Assembly (NCBI GenBank): GCA_016124535.1
Contig: WGNK01000017.1
Span: 118,780-182,779 of the forward strand
DNA length: 64,000 nucleotides
Direction of reading: 5' to 3'
Source of the DNA: Azospirillum sp.
GTDB taxonomy: Bacteria > Pseudomonadota > Alphaproteobacteria > Azospirillales > Azospirillaceae
In this document: positions 1-9,214 of the stretch, piece after piece
Layout of the letters: each line of letters opens with the position of its first letter
Numbering within the stretch: the first letter of the stretch is position 1
The notes under the pieces: generated by a model
Told to the model about the DNA's origin: nothing
The model's input: only the letters and a program-made list of their open reading frames with translations
Databases searched by the model: none
Made by a program: the position numbers and the translations under genes

Positions 1-212
1 GCGGAGAGTGCTGTTCGAGCCTCTGGTATTTTGGCTGCGTGAACGAATTTCGCGATTTTCGCCTGTCGTCTTGCCTCGATACCTCGTTCCAATCAGCTTG
101 ACCGTCCGACTCACGCGGGACGGACGAGGCTAATGCGGGTCATCGCCCCGTCCTGCCATCCGGTGATGGCGGCGAAGTTGACCTAGCGGACTAATCTCGA
201 GGCATCGTCTTT

Positions 213-1511
213 TTGTCGAATTTTTCTGAATTGGGCCTCACCCGGCCCATGGTGTCGCTGCTTGCCGAACGCGGCTACACGGTTCCGACCCCGATCCAGG
301 CGCAAGCCATTCCCGAAATTCTGGCCGGACGTGATCTGCTTGGGCTCGCCGCGACCGGCACCGGCAAGACCGCCGCTTTCGTGTTGCCGATCCTGCACCG
401 TCTGCATCTCGCCCGCAGCCAGGGCGAAGCGACCCCCGGCCCGGCCCTGGTGCTCAGTCCGACCCGCGAATTGGCTGCCCAGACCGCGGCGACCTTCCGC
501 CTGTTCGGCCGCCTCAACAACCCCCGCGCCGCCCTGGTGGTCGGCGGCGTCGCCTGGCGCCCCCAGGTCGACGCGCTGGCACGCAAGCCCGACATCATCG
601 TGGCGACCCCCGGCCGTTTGATCGATCATGTTGAGCAGGGCACCGCCAAACTAGGCGCCGTGTCGCTGCTGGTGGTCGATGAGATCGACCACATGCTGGA
701 GGTCGGTTTTCTGCCGGCCGTGATGCGCATCGTCGGCCTGCTGCCGACCGACCGCCAGAGCCTGTTCTTTTCGGCGACCATGCCGTCGAAGATCGAGGCG
801 CTGTCGCGCAAGATGCAGCGCAATCCCAAGACCGTCTCGGTATCGCAGCCGGCGACTCCGGTGGCGCGCATCGACCAGAGCGTCGTTCTGGTCGAACCCG
901 GCGCCAAGCTTGGCCTGCTCAAGGCGATCCTGGACGAGGGCAAGCACGGGCGCAGCCTGGTGTTCACCCGGACCAAGCGGGGGGCGGACAAGGTCGCGGG
1001 CCACCTGCTGCAGACCGGGCTGGAGGCCGTCGCGATCCATGGCGACCGCAGCCAGAAGCAGCGCAACCAGGCACTGTCGGAATTCCGCGAGGGGCGCACC
1101 GCGATCCTGGTCGCAACCGATGTCGCCGCCCGCGGCGTCCATGTCGACGGTATCGATCTGGTGGTCAATTTCGACATGCCGGACGTGCCCGAGACCTATG
1201 TCCACCGCATCGGCCGGACCGCGCGTGCCGGTGCCGCCGGGGTCGCAATTTCGTTTTGCGGCCGCGCCGAACGCTCCAATCTCGGCGCGATCGAGGCCCT
1301 GATCCGCCACAAGCTGCCGACCTCGGGTTCGCACGCGATGGCGGCTTCGGCAGCGCCGGCGTCGGCCGAAACCAGATCTGCCGCCGCCCAGTATCGGCGG
1401 CGGCAACCGCCGCGCCACCGGCCGGAGGAGGGCGCCGACCCGGGGCTCTCCCGCCTGCCGATGTTCCGGCCCACCGCGCGCAAGCGCAATTCCACCGCAC
1501 CAAAGGAGTGA
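213..1511 (+). CDS. DEAD-box ATP-dependent RNA helicase
   Basis: A 432-residue RhlE/DeaD-type RNA helicase that unwinds RNA duplexes in the cytoplasm, probably in ribosome assembly or cold adaptation. Visible motifs, in order, are the Q motif (PTPIQ, about residue 26), Walker A ATGTGKT (47-53), PTRELA (83-88), motif II DEID at 156-159 rather than DEAD, SAT at 187-189, and the C-terminal HRIGRTARAG arginine-finger region. The tail after about residue 375 is basic and disordered, as in many RhlE proteins. The start is a TTG at 213; no better ATG precedes the Q motif. A cold-shock gene follows after 5 bases, so the two are probably co-transcribed. Confidence 0.93.
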   Translation: MSNFSELGLTRPMVSLLAERGYTVPTPIQAQAIPEILAGRDLLGLAATGTGKTAAFVLPILHRLHLARSQGEATPGPALVLSPTRELAAQTAATFRLFGRLNNPRAALVVGGVAWRPQVDALARKPDIIVATPGRLIDHVEQGTAKLGAVSLLVVDEIDHMLEVGFLPAVMRIVGLLPTDRQSLFFSATMPSKIEALSRKMQRNPKTVSVSQPATPVARIDQSVVLVEPGAKLGLLKAILDEGKHGRSLVFTRTKRGADKVAGHLLQTGLEAVAIHGDRSQKQRNQALSEFREGRTAILVATDVAARGVHVDGIDLVVNFDMPDVPETYVHRIGRTARAGAAGVAISFCGRAERSNLGAIEALIRHKLPTSGSHAMAASAAPASAETRSAAAQYRRRQPPRHRPEEGADPGLSRLPMFRPTARKRNSTAPKE

Positions 1512-1516
1512 CGACA

Positions 1517-1726
1517 ATGGCAACCGGAACCGTGAAATGGTTCAATTCCCAAAAGGGTTACGGCTTCATCCAGCCCGACGCCGGTGGACCCGATGTGTTC
1601 CTGCACATCAGCGCCGTCGAGCGTGCCGGCATCGGCAACCCGGCCGAAGGCCAGAAGCTGCGCTATGAGGTCCAGCGCGACCCGAAGAACGGCAAGACCT
1701 CGGCCGCCAACCTCCAGGTGGTGTGA
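1517..1726 (+). CDS. Cold-shock domain protein (CspA family)
   Basis: A 69-residue single cold-shock-domain protein, an RNA chaperone that melts secondary structure. RNP1 is KGYGFIQ and RNP2 is VFLHIS; the start MATGTVKWFN is canonical. The ATG at 1517 is chosen because AAGGAG lies at 1503-1508 and the family length is 65-70 residues; the open frame extends further upstream only as a shadow of the helicase. It sits 5 bases after the helicase stop, a functional pairing (helicase plus RNA chaperone) seen in other Alphaproteobacteria. Confidence 0.95.
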   Translation: MATGTVKWFNSQKGYGFIQPDAGGPDVFLHISAVERAGIGNPAEGQKLRYEVQRDPKNGKTSAANLQVV

Positions 1727-1758
1727 CCGATCGGCCGAAGACCGGTCGCGCTACGTCA

Positions 1759-1800
1759 CGGTGATGTCGGGGCGCCTCTGCGGTCGCCCCGAAATCACCG
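1759..1800. terminator. Long hairpin between convergent genes
   Basis: The arms CGGTGAT (1759-1765) and ATCACCG (1794-1800) enclose a second perfect pair, TCGGGGCG (1767-1774) with CGCCCCGA (1785-1792), separated by a single G/A mismatch. The result is a 15-bp stem with a 10-base loop. It lies between cspA and the convergent gene ending at 1903, so it is best read as a bidirectional terminator or RNA stabiliser, although no T-tract follows. Confidence 0.6.
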
Positions 1801-1902
1801 TCGGCGCCGCCAAGACCGGAGCGCTGCGGCTGTCGTCTGCAACGGCGTCGGATTGGGCTTGCTCCCGTCCGGCGCCGTTTCACGTTTCCGGCCGGCCGAG
1901 GA

Positions 1903-2328
1903 TTATTGCGGGTTCTGCTGAAGTGCGTTGGGATCGGTATTGGGGACTTCGATAACGATGCAGGCAGTCGAATCGGCGCGCAGGAACAAATAGATCATGC
2001 GGCGATCGGCTTGCCCCCGCGGGTCGACCAGGTTGCGGCCGTGGCCGAAGGCAACGCCGAGTACACCGTCCTTAAAAAAGGCGCGATAGCGCATCGGCAC
2101 GCGTTCGTTGAACTCGTGTGCCGCGCAAGCGGCGCCAAGCGCTTTGTTGATGGCCCCGCCCTGACGCCAGGGCGTATTGGGCGAATTGATCACCACCTGG
2201 GGCGGCATCGGCTGGCCGACCATTGGTTCCAGCGGTGGCCCGGCCCTGGCCGTCGGCGCGGCGGCCAGTCCAGCGGCCAGAAAAAGCCTGGCTGCGAGGC
2301 CGGCGCCCGCCTTTCGCTTCAAGGACAT
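1903..2328 (-). CDS. Exported hypothetical protein
   Basis: A 141-residue protein with a clear Sec signal peptide: basic MSLKRK start, hydrophobic core LAARLFLAAGLAAAP and a likely cleavage after ARA near residue 29. The mature part has two cysteines (in AACAA and TACIV) that could form a disulfide, and no recognised domain. It is not obviously co-transcribed with the gene upstream at 2764, because a hairpin separates them. I do not recognise the family. Confidence 0.7.
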   Translation of the reverse strand: MSLKRKAGAGLAARLFLAAGLAAAPTARAGPPLEPMVGQPMPPQVVINSPNTPWRQGGAINKALGAACAAHEFNERVPMRYRAFFKDGVLGVAFGHGRNLVDPRGQADRRMIYLFLRADSTACIVIEVPNTDPNALQQNPQ

Positions 2329-2350
2329 CCTGCCCTCTCTCGAAGATTTC

Positions 2351-2380
2351 CCCTCCCGGCACGGCAGCGTCCCGGGAGGG
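2351..2380 (-). terminator. Hairpin downstream of the 2399-2764 gene
   Basis: CCCTCCCGG (2351-2359) and CCGGGAGGG (2372-2380) form a perfect 9-bp stem with a 12-base loop, directly after the stop of the minus-strand gene at 2399. No T-tract is seen on the minus strand, so the termination role is inferred. Confidence 0.5.
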
Positions 2381-2398
2381 CGTCCTCAGGGTGTCCGG

Positions 2399-2764
2399 TT
2401 ACTCAGTGAGCGCGGTCGTTTCGCCGGTGGTCTTGTTCCACTTGATGGTGATCTTGGAAATCTGGCACAGGTCGAAGCCGTTCCAAATCGCCTCTTCACC
2501 ATCGTCATAGACGACTTTCATGTCCCATTTGCATGCCTTGCTGCCCGAAAAGGTCATGTTGATCGAAGCACCGTTGTCAAGGATGCTCTGGCCCATGACA
2601 TCTTCTTCCCAATCACTGGTATTGGCAGCGGAGATGTAGACTTTTTCAATCGGGTAGCCGGTCTTGTTGACCAGGGTGAAGTCTTGCTTGCCCTGGGCAT
2701 GGGCGACGCTGCCGATAGCGGCGACGAACAGCGCCGCGGCGATCATCTTCAGAACGGTATTCAT
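2399..2764 (-). CDS. Small exported protein of unknown function
   Basis: A 121-residue protein with a signal peptide (MNTVLKMIAAALFVAAIGSVAHA, cleavage near residue 23). The mature domain is beta-rich, beginning QDFTLVNKTGYPIEKVYIS, and has two cysteines (KACKW and DLCQIS) that may pair in the periplasm. The NKTGYPI pattern recurs in small alphaproteobacterial secreted proteins, but I cannot assign a function. It is monocistronic in appearance, with 187 bases upstream before the divergent region. Confidence 0.75.
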   Translation of the reverse strand: MNTVLKMIAAALFVAAIGSVAHAQGKQDFTLVNKTGYPIEKVYISAANTSDWEEDVMGQSILDNGASINMTFSGSKACKWDMKVVYDDGEEAIWNGFDLCQISKITIKWNKTTGETTALTE

Positions 2765-2951
2765 GGCGAAACTCCGATTGGCTGGGCGGACACATGGTTG
2801 AGCCCCCCGAGTGGGAAGCCGTTAAATTCGAAGTGACGTGACTGGTTCGATCGTGCCAAGGCTGCAGCACGCCGAAACGGCCGAGCGGTGACAGAACTCT
2901 GCCTGCCTGTCAATTCTAGCTTCGGTTATGTCGGCGCCAAGGGGGGGCTGC

Positions 2952-3245
2952 TCAGACCGTCGGAAGTTCGTGAAACCCGGCGGTGGCGGGGGGCTCGTCC
3001 GGGGTTACCGAGATCCCGTCGACCCGCGCCGCCGGCGGCCCGTGGCGGCAATCGGCAAGCATGACATCGACCGCCGCCGCCGGGCCGGAAAACAAGGCCT
3101 CGACCGAACCGTCGTCGCGATTGCGCACCCATCCGGCCAACCCAAGTGCGTTGGCGCGCTCGACCGTCCAGCGGCGGTACCACACCCCTTGTACCCGGCC
3201 GAGGATGCGAGCGCGAACGGTCTTGGGCTGTGGTCCGGCCGCCAT
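2952..3245 (-). CDS. acyP: Acylphosphatase
   Basis: A 97-residue acylphosphatase that hydrolyses the carboxyl-phosphate bond of acyl phosphates. The signature GRVQGVWYRRW holds the catalytic arginine, and the downstream GWVRNRDDGSVEALF holds the catalytic asparagine; both match the family. The ATG at 3245 gives the usual length; a longer frame upstream overlaps the carboxylase gene. It follows the carboxylase stop by 10 bases, so it is probably the last gene of that operon. Confidence 0.93.
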   Translation of the reverse strand: MAAGPQPKTVRARILGRVQGVWYRRWTVERANALGLAGWVRNRDDGSVEALFSGPAAAVDVMLADCRHGPPAARVDGISVTPDEPPATAGFHELPTV

Positions 3246-3255
3246 GGTCGGAAGC

Positions 3256-5241
3256 TCAGTCGAATTCGAGAATGATCTGGTCGACCGCCAGGCTGGCGCC
3301 GCGCTCGACGTGGATCTTGCCGATCTTGCCGTCCTGTTCGGCACGCAGGATGTTTTCCATCTTCATTGCCTCGACCGCGCACAGCTCCTGGCCGGCCTTG
3401 ACCTCCTGTCCGGTTTCGACCGCCAACCCGACCAACAGGCCCGGCATCGGCGACAACAGGAACTTTGACATGTCGGGAACCTGGCGGACCGGCATCAGGT
3501 CGGCGAGTTCGGCCGAGCGCGGCGTCATCACCTGCAGCTTGAGGTCGGCGCCGGCGTGGTAGAGCCGGTAGCCGTCGGCCAGGACATCGATCTGAACCCC
3601 CATCATCCGGCCATCGACGGTGCCGGTCCACAGGGTATCGCGGATGGTCCAGGCGGTCGCCAGGGCATAGACCTGGCCGCCAACCCGGACTTCGATCGCG
3701 CCAGCGTTGTCCCCGACGAAGACCGGGGTATTGATGCCGCCGAATCGGACCATCCAGAAATTCTGCGGGCGCGGCTGGTAACCCGGCATCTGGCCGCTGA
3801 TCGTGCGGTTGCGCTCGGCGATGCGGTTGTGGACGAAGGCGACCACCGCTTTCAGGCGGTCGAGGGTATCCTCGTCGGGCATCACTCCCTGGAACCCTTC
3901 GGGGAACTCTTCGGCGATGAAATTGGTGGTCAGGTTGCCGTCGAGAAACCGCTGCTTGTTCATCACCGCGGCGAGGAAACTGATGTTGTGGCCAACACCG
4001 CGGATCTGGAAGGCGTCCAGCGCGTGGCGCATATGATCGATCGCAGTGGCCCGGTCGGGGCCGCGCGAGCACAGTTTGGCGATCATCGGATCGTAATACA
4101 TCGAGATCTCGCCGCCCTCGTAGACGCCGGTGTCGACGCGGGTGTGCTGATCCTCGATCGGCGGGCGATAGCGGGTGATCCGGCCGATCGACGGCAGGAA
4201 ATTGCGCAACGGGTCTTCGGCATAGATGCGGGCCTCGACCGCCCAGCCGCGCAACTGCACGTCGTCCTGGGTGAACGGCAGCTTTTCCCCGGCGGCAACC
4301 TTGATCATCAGCTCGACCAGATCAAGGCCGGTAACCAGCTCGGTCACCGGGTGTTCGACCTGCAGCCGGGTGTTCATCTCCAGGAAATAGAAACGGCGGT
4401 TGGCATCGACGATGAATTCGACCGTGCCGGCGGATTTATAGCCAACCGCCTTGGCCAGCGCCACCGCCTGCTCGCCCATCGCCTTGCGGGTCTTGGCGTC
4501 GATGAACGGCGACGGCGCCTCCTCGATCACTTTCTGGTGGCGGCGCTGGATCGAACACTCGCGCTCGCCCAGATAGACGCAATTGCCGTGGCCGTCGGCC
4601 ATCACCTGGATTTCGATATGGCGCGGCTGTTCGATGAATTTCTCGATGAACACCCGGTCGTCGGCGAAACTGGAGCGTGCCTCGTTGGTCGCGGAACGAA
4701 AGCCGTCGCGCACCTGGCTGTCGTTGTACGCCACCCGCATGCCCTTGCCGCCGCCGCCGGCAGAGGCCTTGATCATCACCGGATAGCCGACCTCGCGGGC
4801 GATCTTCACCGCCTCCTCGTCGTCGGCGATCACGCCCAGATAGCCCGGTACCGTCGACACCCCGGCGGCCGCGGCCAGTTTTTTTGATTCGATCTTGTCG
4901 CCCATTGCCGCCATGGCATGGGGATCCGGGCCGATGAACACCACGCCGGCGGCTTTCAGGGCCTCGCAGAAGGCGCCCCGCTCCGACAGGAAACCATAGC
5001 CGGGATGGACTGCCTCGGCACCGGTGCGCTGGCACGCCTCGACAATCTTATCGGCCAGCAGATAGCTCTGTCCTGAGGGCGGTGGCCCGATCAGCACCCG
5101 CTCGTCGGCGATCTCGACGTGGAGGGCCGTCGCGTCGGCCTCCGAATAGACCGCAACCGACTTGATGTCCATGCGCCGCGCCGTCTTGATAATCCGGCAG
5201 GCAATTTCCCCGCGATTGGCGATCAGGATTTTCGAGAACAT
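3256..5241 (-). CDS. pccA: Propionyl-CoA/acetyl-CoA carboxylase alpha subunit (biotin carboxylase plus biotin carrier)
   Basis: A 661-residue subunit that carboxylates its own biotin with ATP and bicarbonate and passes the carboxyl group to a beta subunit acting on propionyl-CoA. The N-terminus MFSKILIANRGEIACRII is the biotin carboxylase domain, followed by an ATP-grasp glycine loop AGGGGKGMR. The C-terminal biotinyl domain carries AMKM, with biotinyl-lysine at about residue 627. Length matches PccA. The ATG at 5241 is the family start; the frame stays open upstream by chance. No beta subunit gene (pccB) is in the window. Confidence 0.93.
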   Translation of the reverse strand: MFSKILIANRGEIACRIIKTARRMDIKSVAVYSEADATALHVEIADERVLIGPPPSGQSYLLADKIVEACQRTGAEAVHPGYGFLSERGAFCEALKAAGVVFIGPDPHAMAAMGDKIESKKLAAAAGVSTVPGYLGVIADDEEAVKIAREVGYPVMIKASAGGGGKGMRVAYNDSQVRDGFRSATNEARSSFADDRVFIEKFIEQPRHIEIQVMADGHGNCVYLGERECSIQRRHQKVIEEAPSPFIDAKTRKAMGEQAVALAKAVGYKSAGTVEFIVDANRRFYFLEMNTRLQVEHPVTELVTGLDLVELMIKVAAGEKLPFTQDDVQLRGWAVEARIYAEDPLRNFLPSIGRITRYRPPIEDQHTRVDTGVYEGGEISMYYDPMIAKLCSRGPDRATAIDHMRHALDAFQIRGVGHNISFLAAVMNKQRFLDGNLTTNFIAEEFPEGFQGVMPDEDTLDRLKAVVAFVHNRIAERNRTISGQMPGYQPRPQNFWMVRFGGINTPVFVGDNAGAIEVRVGGQVYALATAWTIRDTLWTGTVDGRMMGVQIDVLADGYRLYHAGADLKLQVMTPRSAELADLMPVRQVPDMSKFLLSPMPGLLVGLAVETGQEVKAGQELCAVEAMKMENILRAEQDGKIGKIHVERGASLAVDQIILEFD

Positions 5242-5508
5242 GGTGGATGCCGCTTCCTTCAACTGGCCGTCGCTCGAAGCCCAGCCGCCTGAGCTCGACC
5301 GATGGCGGATTTGCGCCGCAGACGCCGCAATTGTCAACCTTCCGTCCGGCTCCCTGCGGCAAAGCGCGCAGTCCCGCACCGGCCGGCGGCGATCGCTCTG
5401 GACGGCGCCCACCCTGCCCCCGATGATGGCGCGCCGGCGACCACCGGCGGTGGTAAGCCGTGTCGATACGGCCCGGTACGGTTCTCGGGGTGTCGGGTGG
5501 AACGGACA

Positions 5509-6438
5509 ATGAGCACAGCGATGGTCGACCCCTCGCCCGCACCCGGCCACGACGCCGGGCGCGGCCGGCGAAGCGGCCGGTTTGCCGTGGCGGCCCTGCT
5601 GGCTGGGGCCGCCGGCATCGCCTTTGCCCCGATCCTGGTCCGGCTGAGCGAACTGGCCCCCAGCGCCACGGCGTTCTGGCGGCTGGCCTTTTCGGTTCCG
5701 GTGCTGATCACCTGGATGCTCCTGGAGCGTCGCGGCACCGACGCGCCGCGGCGCCCAAACTGCCGCGCCGATTATCTTCGCCTGATCGGGGCCGGACTGT
5801 TCTTCGCCGCCGACCTGGCGAGCTGGCACTGGTCGCTGACCATGACCTCGGTCGCCAACGGCACATTGCTGCCCAATTTTGCGCCAATTTTCGTCACTCT
5901 GTTCGGCTGGCTGTGGTTCGGACAAACCTTTACCCCGATCTTCCTGGCCGGGCTCGGGATCGCGATGTCCGGCGCCCTGGTGCTGATGAGCGGCAGCATC
6001 CAGCTCAGTCTCGAACATTTTGTAGGCGACCTGATCGGCCTGGGCACCGCGGTATTCTATGCCGGTTACCTGCTGGCGGTCGGGCGGCTGCGTGCCGAGT
6101 TCTCGACCGCTACGATCATGGCCTGGAGCGGCGTGGTGACCGGGGTCGCCCTGCTGCCAATCGCCCTGCTCTCCGGCGAGACCTTGGTTGCCGGATCGGC
6201 CGCCGGCTGGGCGGTGCTGGTGGTGCTGGCGCTGGTCAGCCATTGCGGCGGGCAGAGCCTGATCGCCTATGCGCTGGCCCACCTGCCCGCGGCGTTCGGC
6301 TCGGTCGGACTGCTGCTGCAGCCGGCGCTGGCAGCCTTGCTCGCCTGGGCGCTGCTGGCCGAACCCCTGGGACCGACCCAGGGCCTGGGGGCCGCGATCG
6401 TCCTGCTCGGCATCTTTCTGGCACGCCGCGGCAGCTGA
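5509..6438 (+). CDS. EamA/DMT-superfamily transporter
   Basis: A 309-residue inner-membrane protein with about ten hydrophobic segments in two EamA repeats (roughly residues 22-150 and 165-300), the layout of drug/metabolite exporters. Typical features include ATAFWRLAF near the second helix and LLQPALAALLAWALLAEPLG near the end, which matches the conserved family C-terminal signature. The ATG at 5509 is used; another ATG lies 12 bases later. It is divergent from pccA and upstream of tRNA-Val. The substrate cannot be told from sequence. Confidence 0.88.
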   Translation: MSTAMVDPSPAPGHDAGRGRRSGRFAVAALLAGAAGIAFAPILVRLSELAPSATAFWRLAFSVPVLITWMLLERRGTDAPRRPNCRADYLRLIGAGLFFAADLASWHWSLTMTSVANGTLLPNFAPIFVTLFGWLWFGQTFTPIFLAGLGIAMSGALVLMSGSIQLSLEHFVGDLIGLGTAVFYAGYLLAVGRLRAEFSTATIMAWSGVVTGVALLPIALLSGETLVAGSAAGWAVLVVLALVSHCGGQSLIAYALAHLPAAFGSVGLLLQPALAALLAWALLAEPLGPTQGLGAAIVLLGIFLARRGS

Positions 6439-6577
6439 TCGCCCGATTTTCGGGGCAGGCGGGAAGACTGCGCAATCGCCGTCGAAAAGCGAGACAACTG
6501 GGTTGCCACGGTGCGCGCGCGGTGCTAAATCCACTCTCCTCATCGATCGCCGTCCCGACCGGCGAATTCGAAGGTAA

Positions 6578-6652
<75 letters not shown>

Positions 6653-6679
6653 TTCTTTTCAAAGACTTATCGCAAAACC

Positions 6680-7774
6680 TCAACGGGTTTTAGTTTTTCC
6701 CGCCACTGGTTCTGCCACTGGTGGCGTTCGTCGCGATCGGTCTAACGCCTGCTTCGCTCCCACCAGATGCTCCGGAGAGTGGTGAGCGTAACGCTCTGTC
6801 GTGGTCGACATACTGTGACCGAGCCATCCGGCAATGTCCCAAAGCGGCACGCCGGCCATGGCGAGCCAGGTGCCGCAAGTGTGTCGAAGGGTGTGGGGTG
6901 TTACGTCGTCGAATCCGGCCCGGGCACAGGCACTGGCGAATGAGCGTTTCACACTGCCGAGTCTTTTCCCATTTTCTGTAATGACGTACGGACCGACGGC
7001 ACGGCGCTGTGCTCGCCTTAGAGCCGCCGCTAAGTGTCGTGGTAGCGGCATTCGAGCCCGACCTTTCGATGTCCTTCGACGGCCAGGTGGGTTGAGGTCA
7101 ATGGTATTCCGAACAAAATCAATCTGAGGCCAGGTGATGTCCAGGATCGCAGAAACCCTGGCACCTGTATAAAGAGCAATCCTTATGAAGAGTGGTAGAT
7201 GGTTCCGGGCTTGATCATCTCTCCGACTTTCTCTCAGTAATCGAGCCGCCTCGGAGCGTGTGAGCCATCGGTCTTTTGGCGGCGGAGCGGCAGGAAGAAC
7301 AACAGCGGGCGCTCTCGTCAATCGTCCTTCCCGAAACGCATGGTTCACTGCCGCGGCCAAAACCGAAAGCTCGCGCGCCGCGGTGCTGGAAGCAACACCT
7401 TGGGACTGTCGATCACGAACGTATCGGGCGCACGTTGCCTGTGTGATCGCGTCAACCTTCGACTCACCCCACCAGGAACCGAGCCGCTTTGCGTTGTAAC
7501 GAGCCGTCTCCGGGCTTGCGCCGGGGAGATACGCGGCGTGTTCGGTGAGGTATGTAATCAGTGCTTCGGCGATACCGAATTGAGAGGGATCACGGGGGCC
7601 AATGAGCGTTCCGGCGGAGGGCTCTGTGAGGACGAAAGCCGCAAGTTCTTGAGTGGCTTCTTCGTGAGTTCGGCCAACGCAGCGGCGCTCGCGGACGCAG
7701 CCAGCCTGGTCTCGCCAGCGGATGATCCAGCCGCTGCCTTTGGCGACGAGGCGCGCTCCTTTGGCTTTGGACAT
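6680..7774 (-). CDS. int: Tyrosine recombinase (phage integrase 1)
   Basis: A 364-residue integrase for site-specific integration and excision. An N-terminal arm-binding region (1-60) is followed by a SAM-like core-binding domain (about 65-160). The catalytic domain has Arg206 (TGAR), His294-x-x-Arg297 (TPHTLRHT), His320 (LGHS) and nucleophile Tyr329 (ERYAHH); all are intact. The gene reads toward the tRNA-Val 3' end, the usual position for an integrase beside attL. Its 5' end overlaps an excisionase-like reading frame by 217 bases. Confidence 0.93.
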   Translation of the reverse strand: MSKAKGARLVAKGSGWIIRWRDQAGCVRERRCVGRTHEEATQELAAFVLTEPSAGTLIGPRDPSQFGIAEALITYLTEHAAYLPGASPETARYNAKRLGSWWGESKVDAITQATCARYVRDRQSQGVASSTAARELSVLAAAVNHAFREGRLTRAPAVVLPAAPPPKDRWLTRSEAARLLRESRRDDQARNHLPLFIRIALYTGARVSAILDITWPQIDFVRNTIDLNPPGRRRTSKGRARMPLPRHLAAALRRAQRRAVGPYVITENGKRLGSVKRSFASACARAGFDDVTPHTLRHTCGTWLAMAGVPLWDIAGWLGHSMSTTTERYAHHSPEHLVGAKQALDRSRRTPPVAEPVAGKTKTR

Positions 7775-7944
7775 CTGACTACCTCGAGAAATTTCAGCAG
7801 ATCATCCATCGTATAGTACCAGCGTCCCGCAATAAAACGCCCGTTGGCATTTCCCTTTTCACGTTCGGTGCGGAGGGCACGCGCCGTTATGCCGAGTTGG
7901 GCTGCGGCGGCGGGCTCGGTCATCAGCATGGGCTGAGACGTCAT
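7558..7944 (-). CDS. Excisionase-like HTH protein overlapping int1
   Basis: A 128-residue frame. Residues 1-55 (from MTSQPMLMTEPAAAAQLGIT to DLLKFLE) look like a MerR/AlpA-type winged helix found in excisionases: a helix-turn-helix AAAAQLGITARALRTE, then an RFIAGRWYYTMDDLL wing. The remaining half is serine/alanine/proline-rich and lies entirely within the 5' end of the integrase gene in another frame, so it may be overprinted filler. Position upstream of int fits a Xis role. Function is inferred. Confidence 0.6.
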   Translation of the reverse strand: MTSQPMLMTEPAAAAQLGITARALRTEREKGNANGRFIAGRWYYTMDDLLKFLEVVRCPKPKERASSPKAAAGSSAGETRLAASASAAALAELTKKPLKNLRLSSSQSPPPERSLAPVIPLNSVSPKH

Positions 7945-8029
7945 TTCCGGTTTCTCCCCATCACGCTGATGGCCGGGCGAATTTCGAGGCCCATTGCCCT
8001 GGAGATCGATGCGGGTTCGTTATCCACCG

Positions 8030-9214
8030 CTACCCTCCCCCGATGAGTCGGAGGCCGGCGGCGACGGCGAGGTGGGGACGAAATTCGCGGCCGTCTAGGG
8101 CGGCGCTGCCGCGCTGCAGGTGGTCCGGCTGCCAGTGGCGGTACTTTTCGGTGGTGCGCTCCGAGCTGTGGCCGAGCCAGGCGGCGATCTCGCCCAGGGG
8201 CACGCCGTGGGCGGCCATGATCGTGGCCGCCGTGTGGCGCAGCACGTGGGGGGTGAGCTTTTCGGGACCGGCGACCTGGAACCCGGCACGTTCGGCCAGC
8301 GTGCGGAAGCCGGCACGCACCGACTTGACCGGCTTGCCACGGAAATTGACCACGGGCAGATGCAGCGTGCCGACGGTCTCGGCCGCGGCGCGGGCGGCTT
8401 TCAGGATGGGCAGCAGGCGTTCGGGGATCGGCACGGTCGCCCGACCCTTGGCGGTCTGGCCGCGGCCCACCGGGTTCAGGACGATCATCGGCTGCCGGCG
8501 GTCCAGCATCACCCGGTCCCAGGTCAGCTCCAGGATCGCGGAATGGCGGCCGGCGGTGAAGGCAGCCAGCCAGGTGAACAGGCGGATGTGGGGGGCGGCG
8601 GTCTCGGCCGCCGCCAGCAGCCGGTCGCGCTGGTCTTCCGAGAGCGCGAAATCGCGGCCGTCGCGTTTGGGCTGGCGGGGAAAGCCGGGCAGCCGGGTCA
8701 GCTTGCCGGCCTTGTGAACCGCGCGGACCGCGGCCTTCAGCACCGCGAGTTCGCGGTCGACGGTGGCGGGCGAGACCGGCGTGCGGGCGTCGGCGCCGGT
8801 TTCGCGGCGGTCGCGGTAGTCGGCAACGGTCTCCTCAGTGATGTCGGCGATGGTCAGTCCTTGCCAGAATTCAACCAGGCGCTCGACCGCGTGGCAGGCG
8901 GTGGCCTTGGCCCTGATCCGCCGGCCGCGGGCGGCGGCATAGCGTTCCAGCGCCTCGGTGATCAGGAGGTCTTCGGGGGTGTAGCGGCGCCTGGAATCCC
9001 AAACAGGTCGGGCTGGTTCTGGGGTCGGCTCCGGGGTTTGCGGCCGGAAGCCGCCGGTGCGGGCGTCGAACCGCCCGAGCCAGTCCTCAGCGTCTGCCAG
9101 GCCGAGACAGCCCGTGCTGCGCTCGCGGGTGCGTCCGCCGTCGGTCCAGCGCACGTACCAGCGCCGGCGGGGCTCACACCACACGAGTTTGGGCGGGCTG
9201 GCGGGCCGGGCCAT
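8030..9214 (-). CDS. Tyrosine recombinase (integrase 2)
   Basis: A second, distinct 394-residue integrase. The catalytic residues are complete: Arg223 (FTAGRHSA), His323-x-x-Arg326 (TPHVLRHT), His349 (LGHS) and Tyr358 (EKYRHW). A core-binding domain spans about 80-180. Before it lies a proline-rich linker near residues 57-75. The overall plan parallels integrase 1, including the overlap with an HTH frame at its 5' end. Having two intact integrases suggests either a nested element or a recombinase with a separate job such as resolution. Confidence 0.9.
   Translation of the reverse strand: MARPASPPKLVWCEPRRRWYVRWTDGGRTRERSTGCLGLADAEDWLGRFDARTGGFRPQTPEPTPEPARPVWDSRRRYTPEDLLITEALERYAAARGRRIRAKATACHAVERLVEFWQGLTIADITEETVADYRDRRETGADARTPVSPATVDRELAVLKAAVRAVHKAGKLTRLPGFPRQPKRDGRDFALSEDQRDRLLAAAETAAPHIRLFTWLAAFTAGRHSAILELTWDRVMLDRRQPMIVLNPVGRGQTAKGRATVPIPERLLPILKAARAAAETVGTLHLPVVNFRGKPVKSVRAGFRTLAERAGFQVAGPEKLTPHVLRHTAATIMAAHGVPLGEIAAWLGHSSERTTEKYRHWQPDHLQRGSAALDGREFRPHLAVAAGLRLIGGG

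Noticed and set aside
5242..6543. Upstream extension of the pccA frame
   Set aside because: The extension is Gln/Gly/Arg-rich, lies antisense to the EamA gene, and the family start MFSKIL is at 5241.
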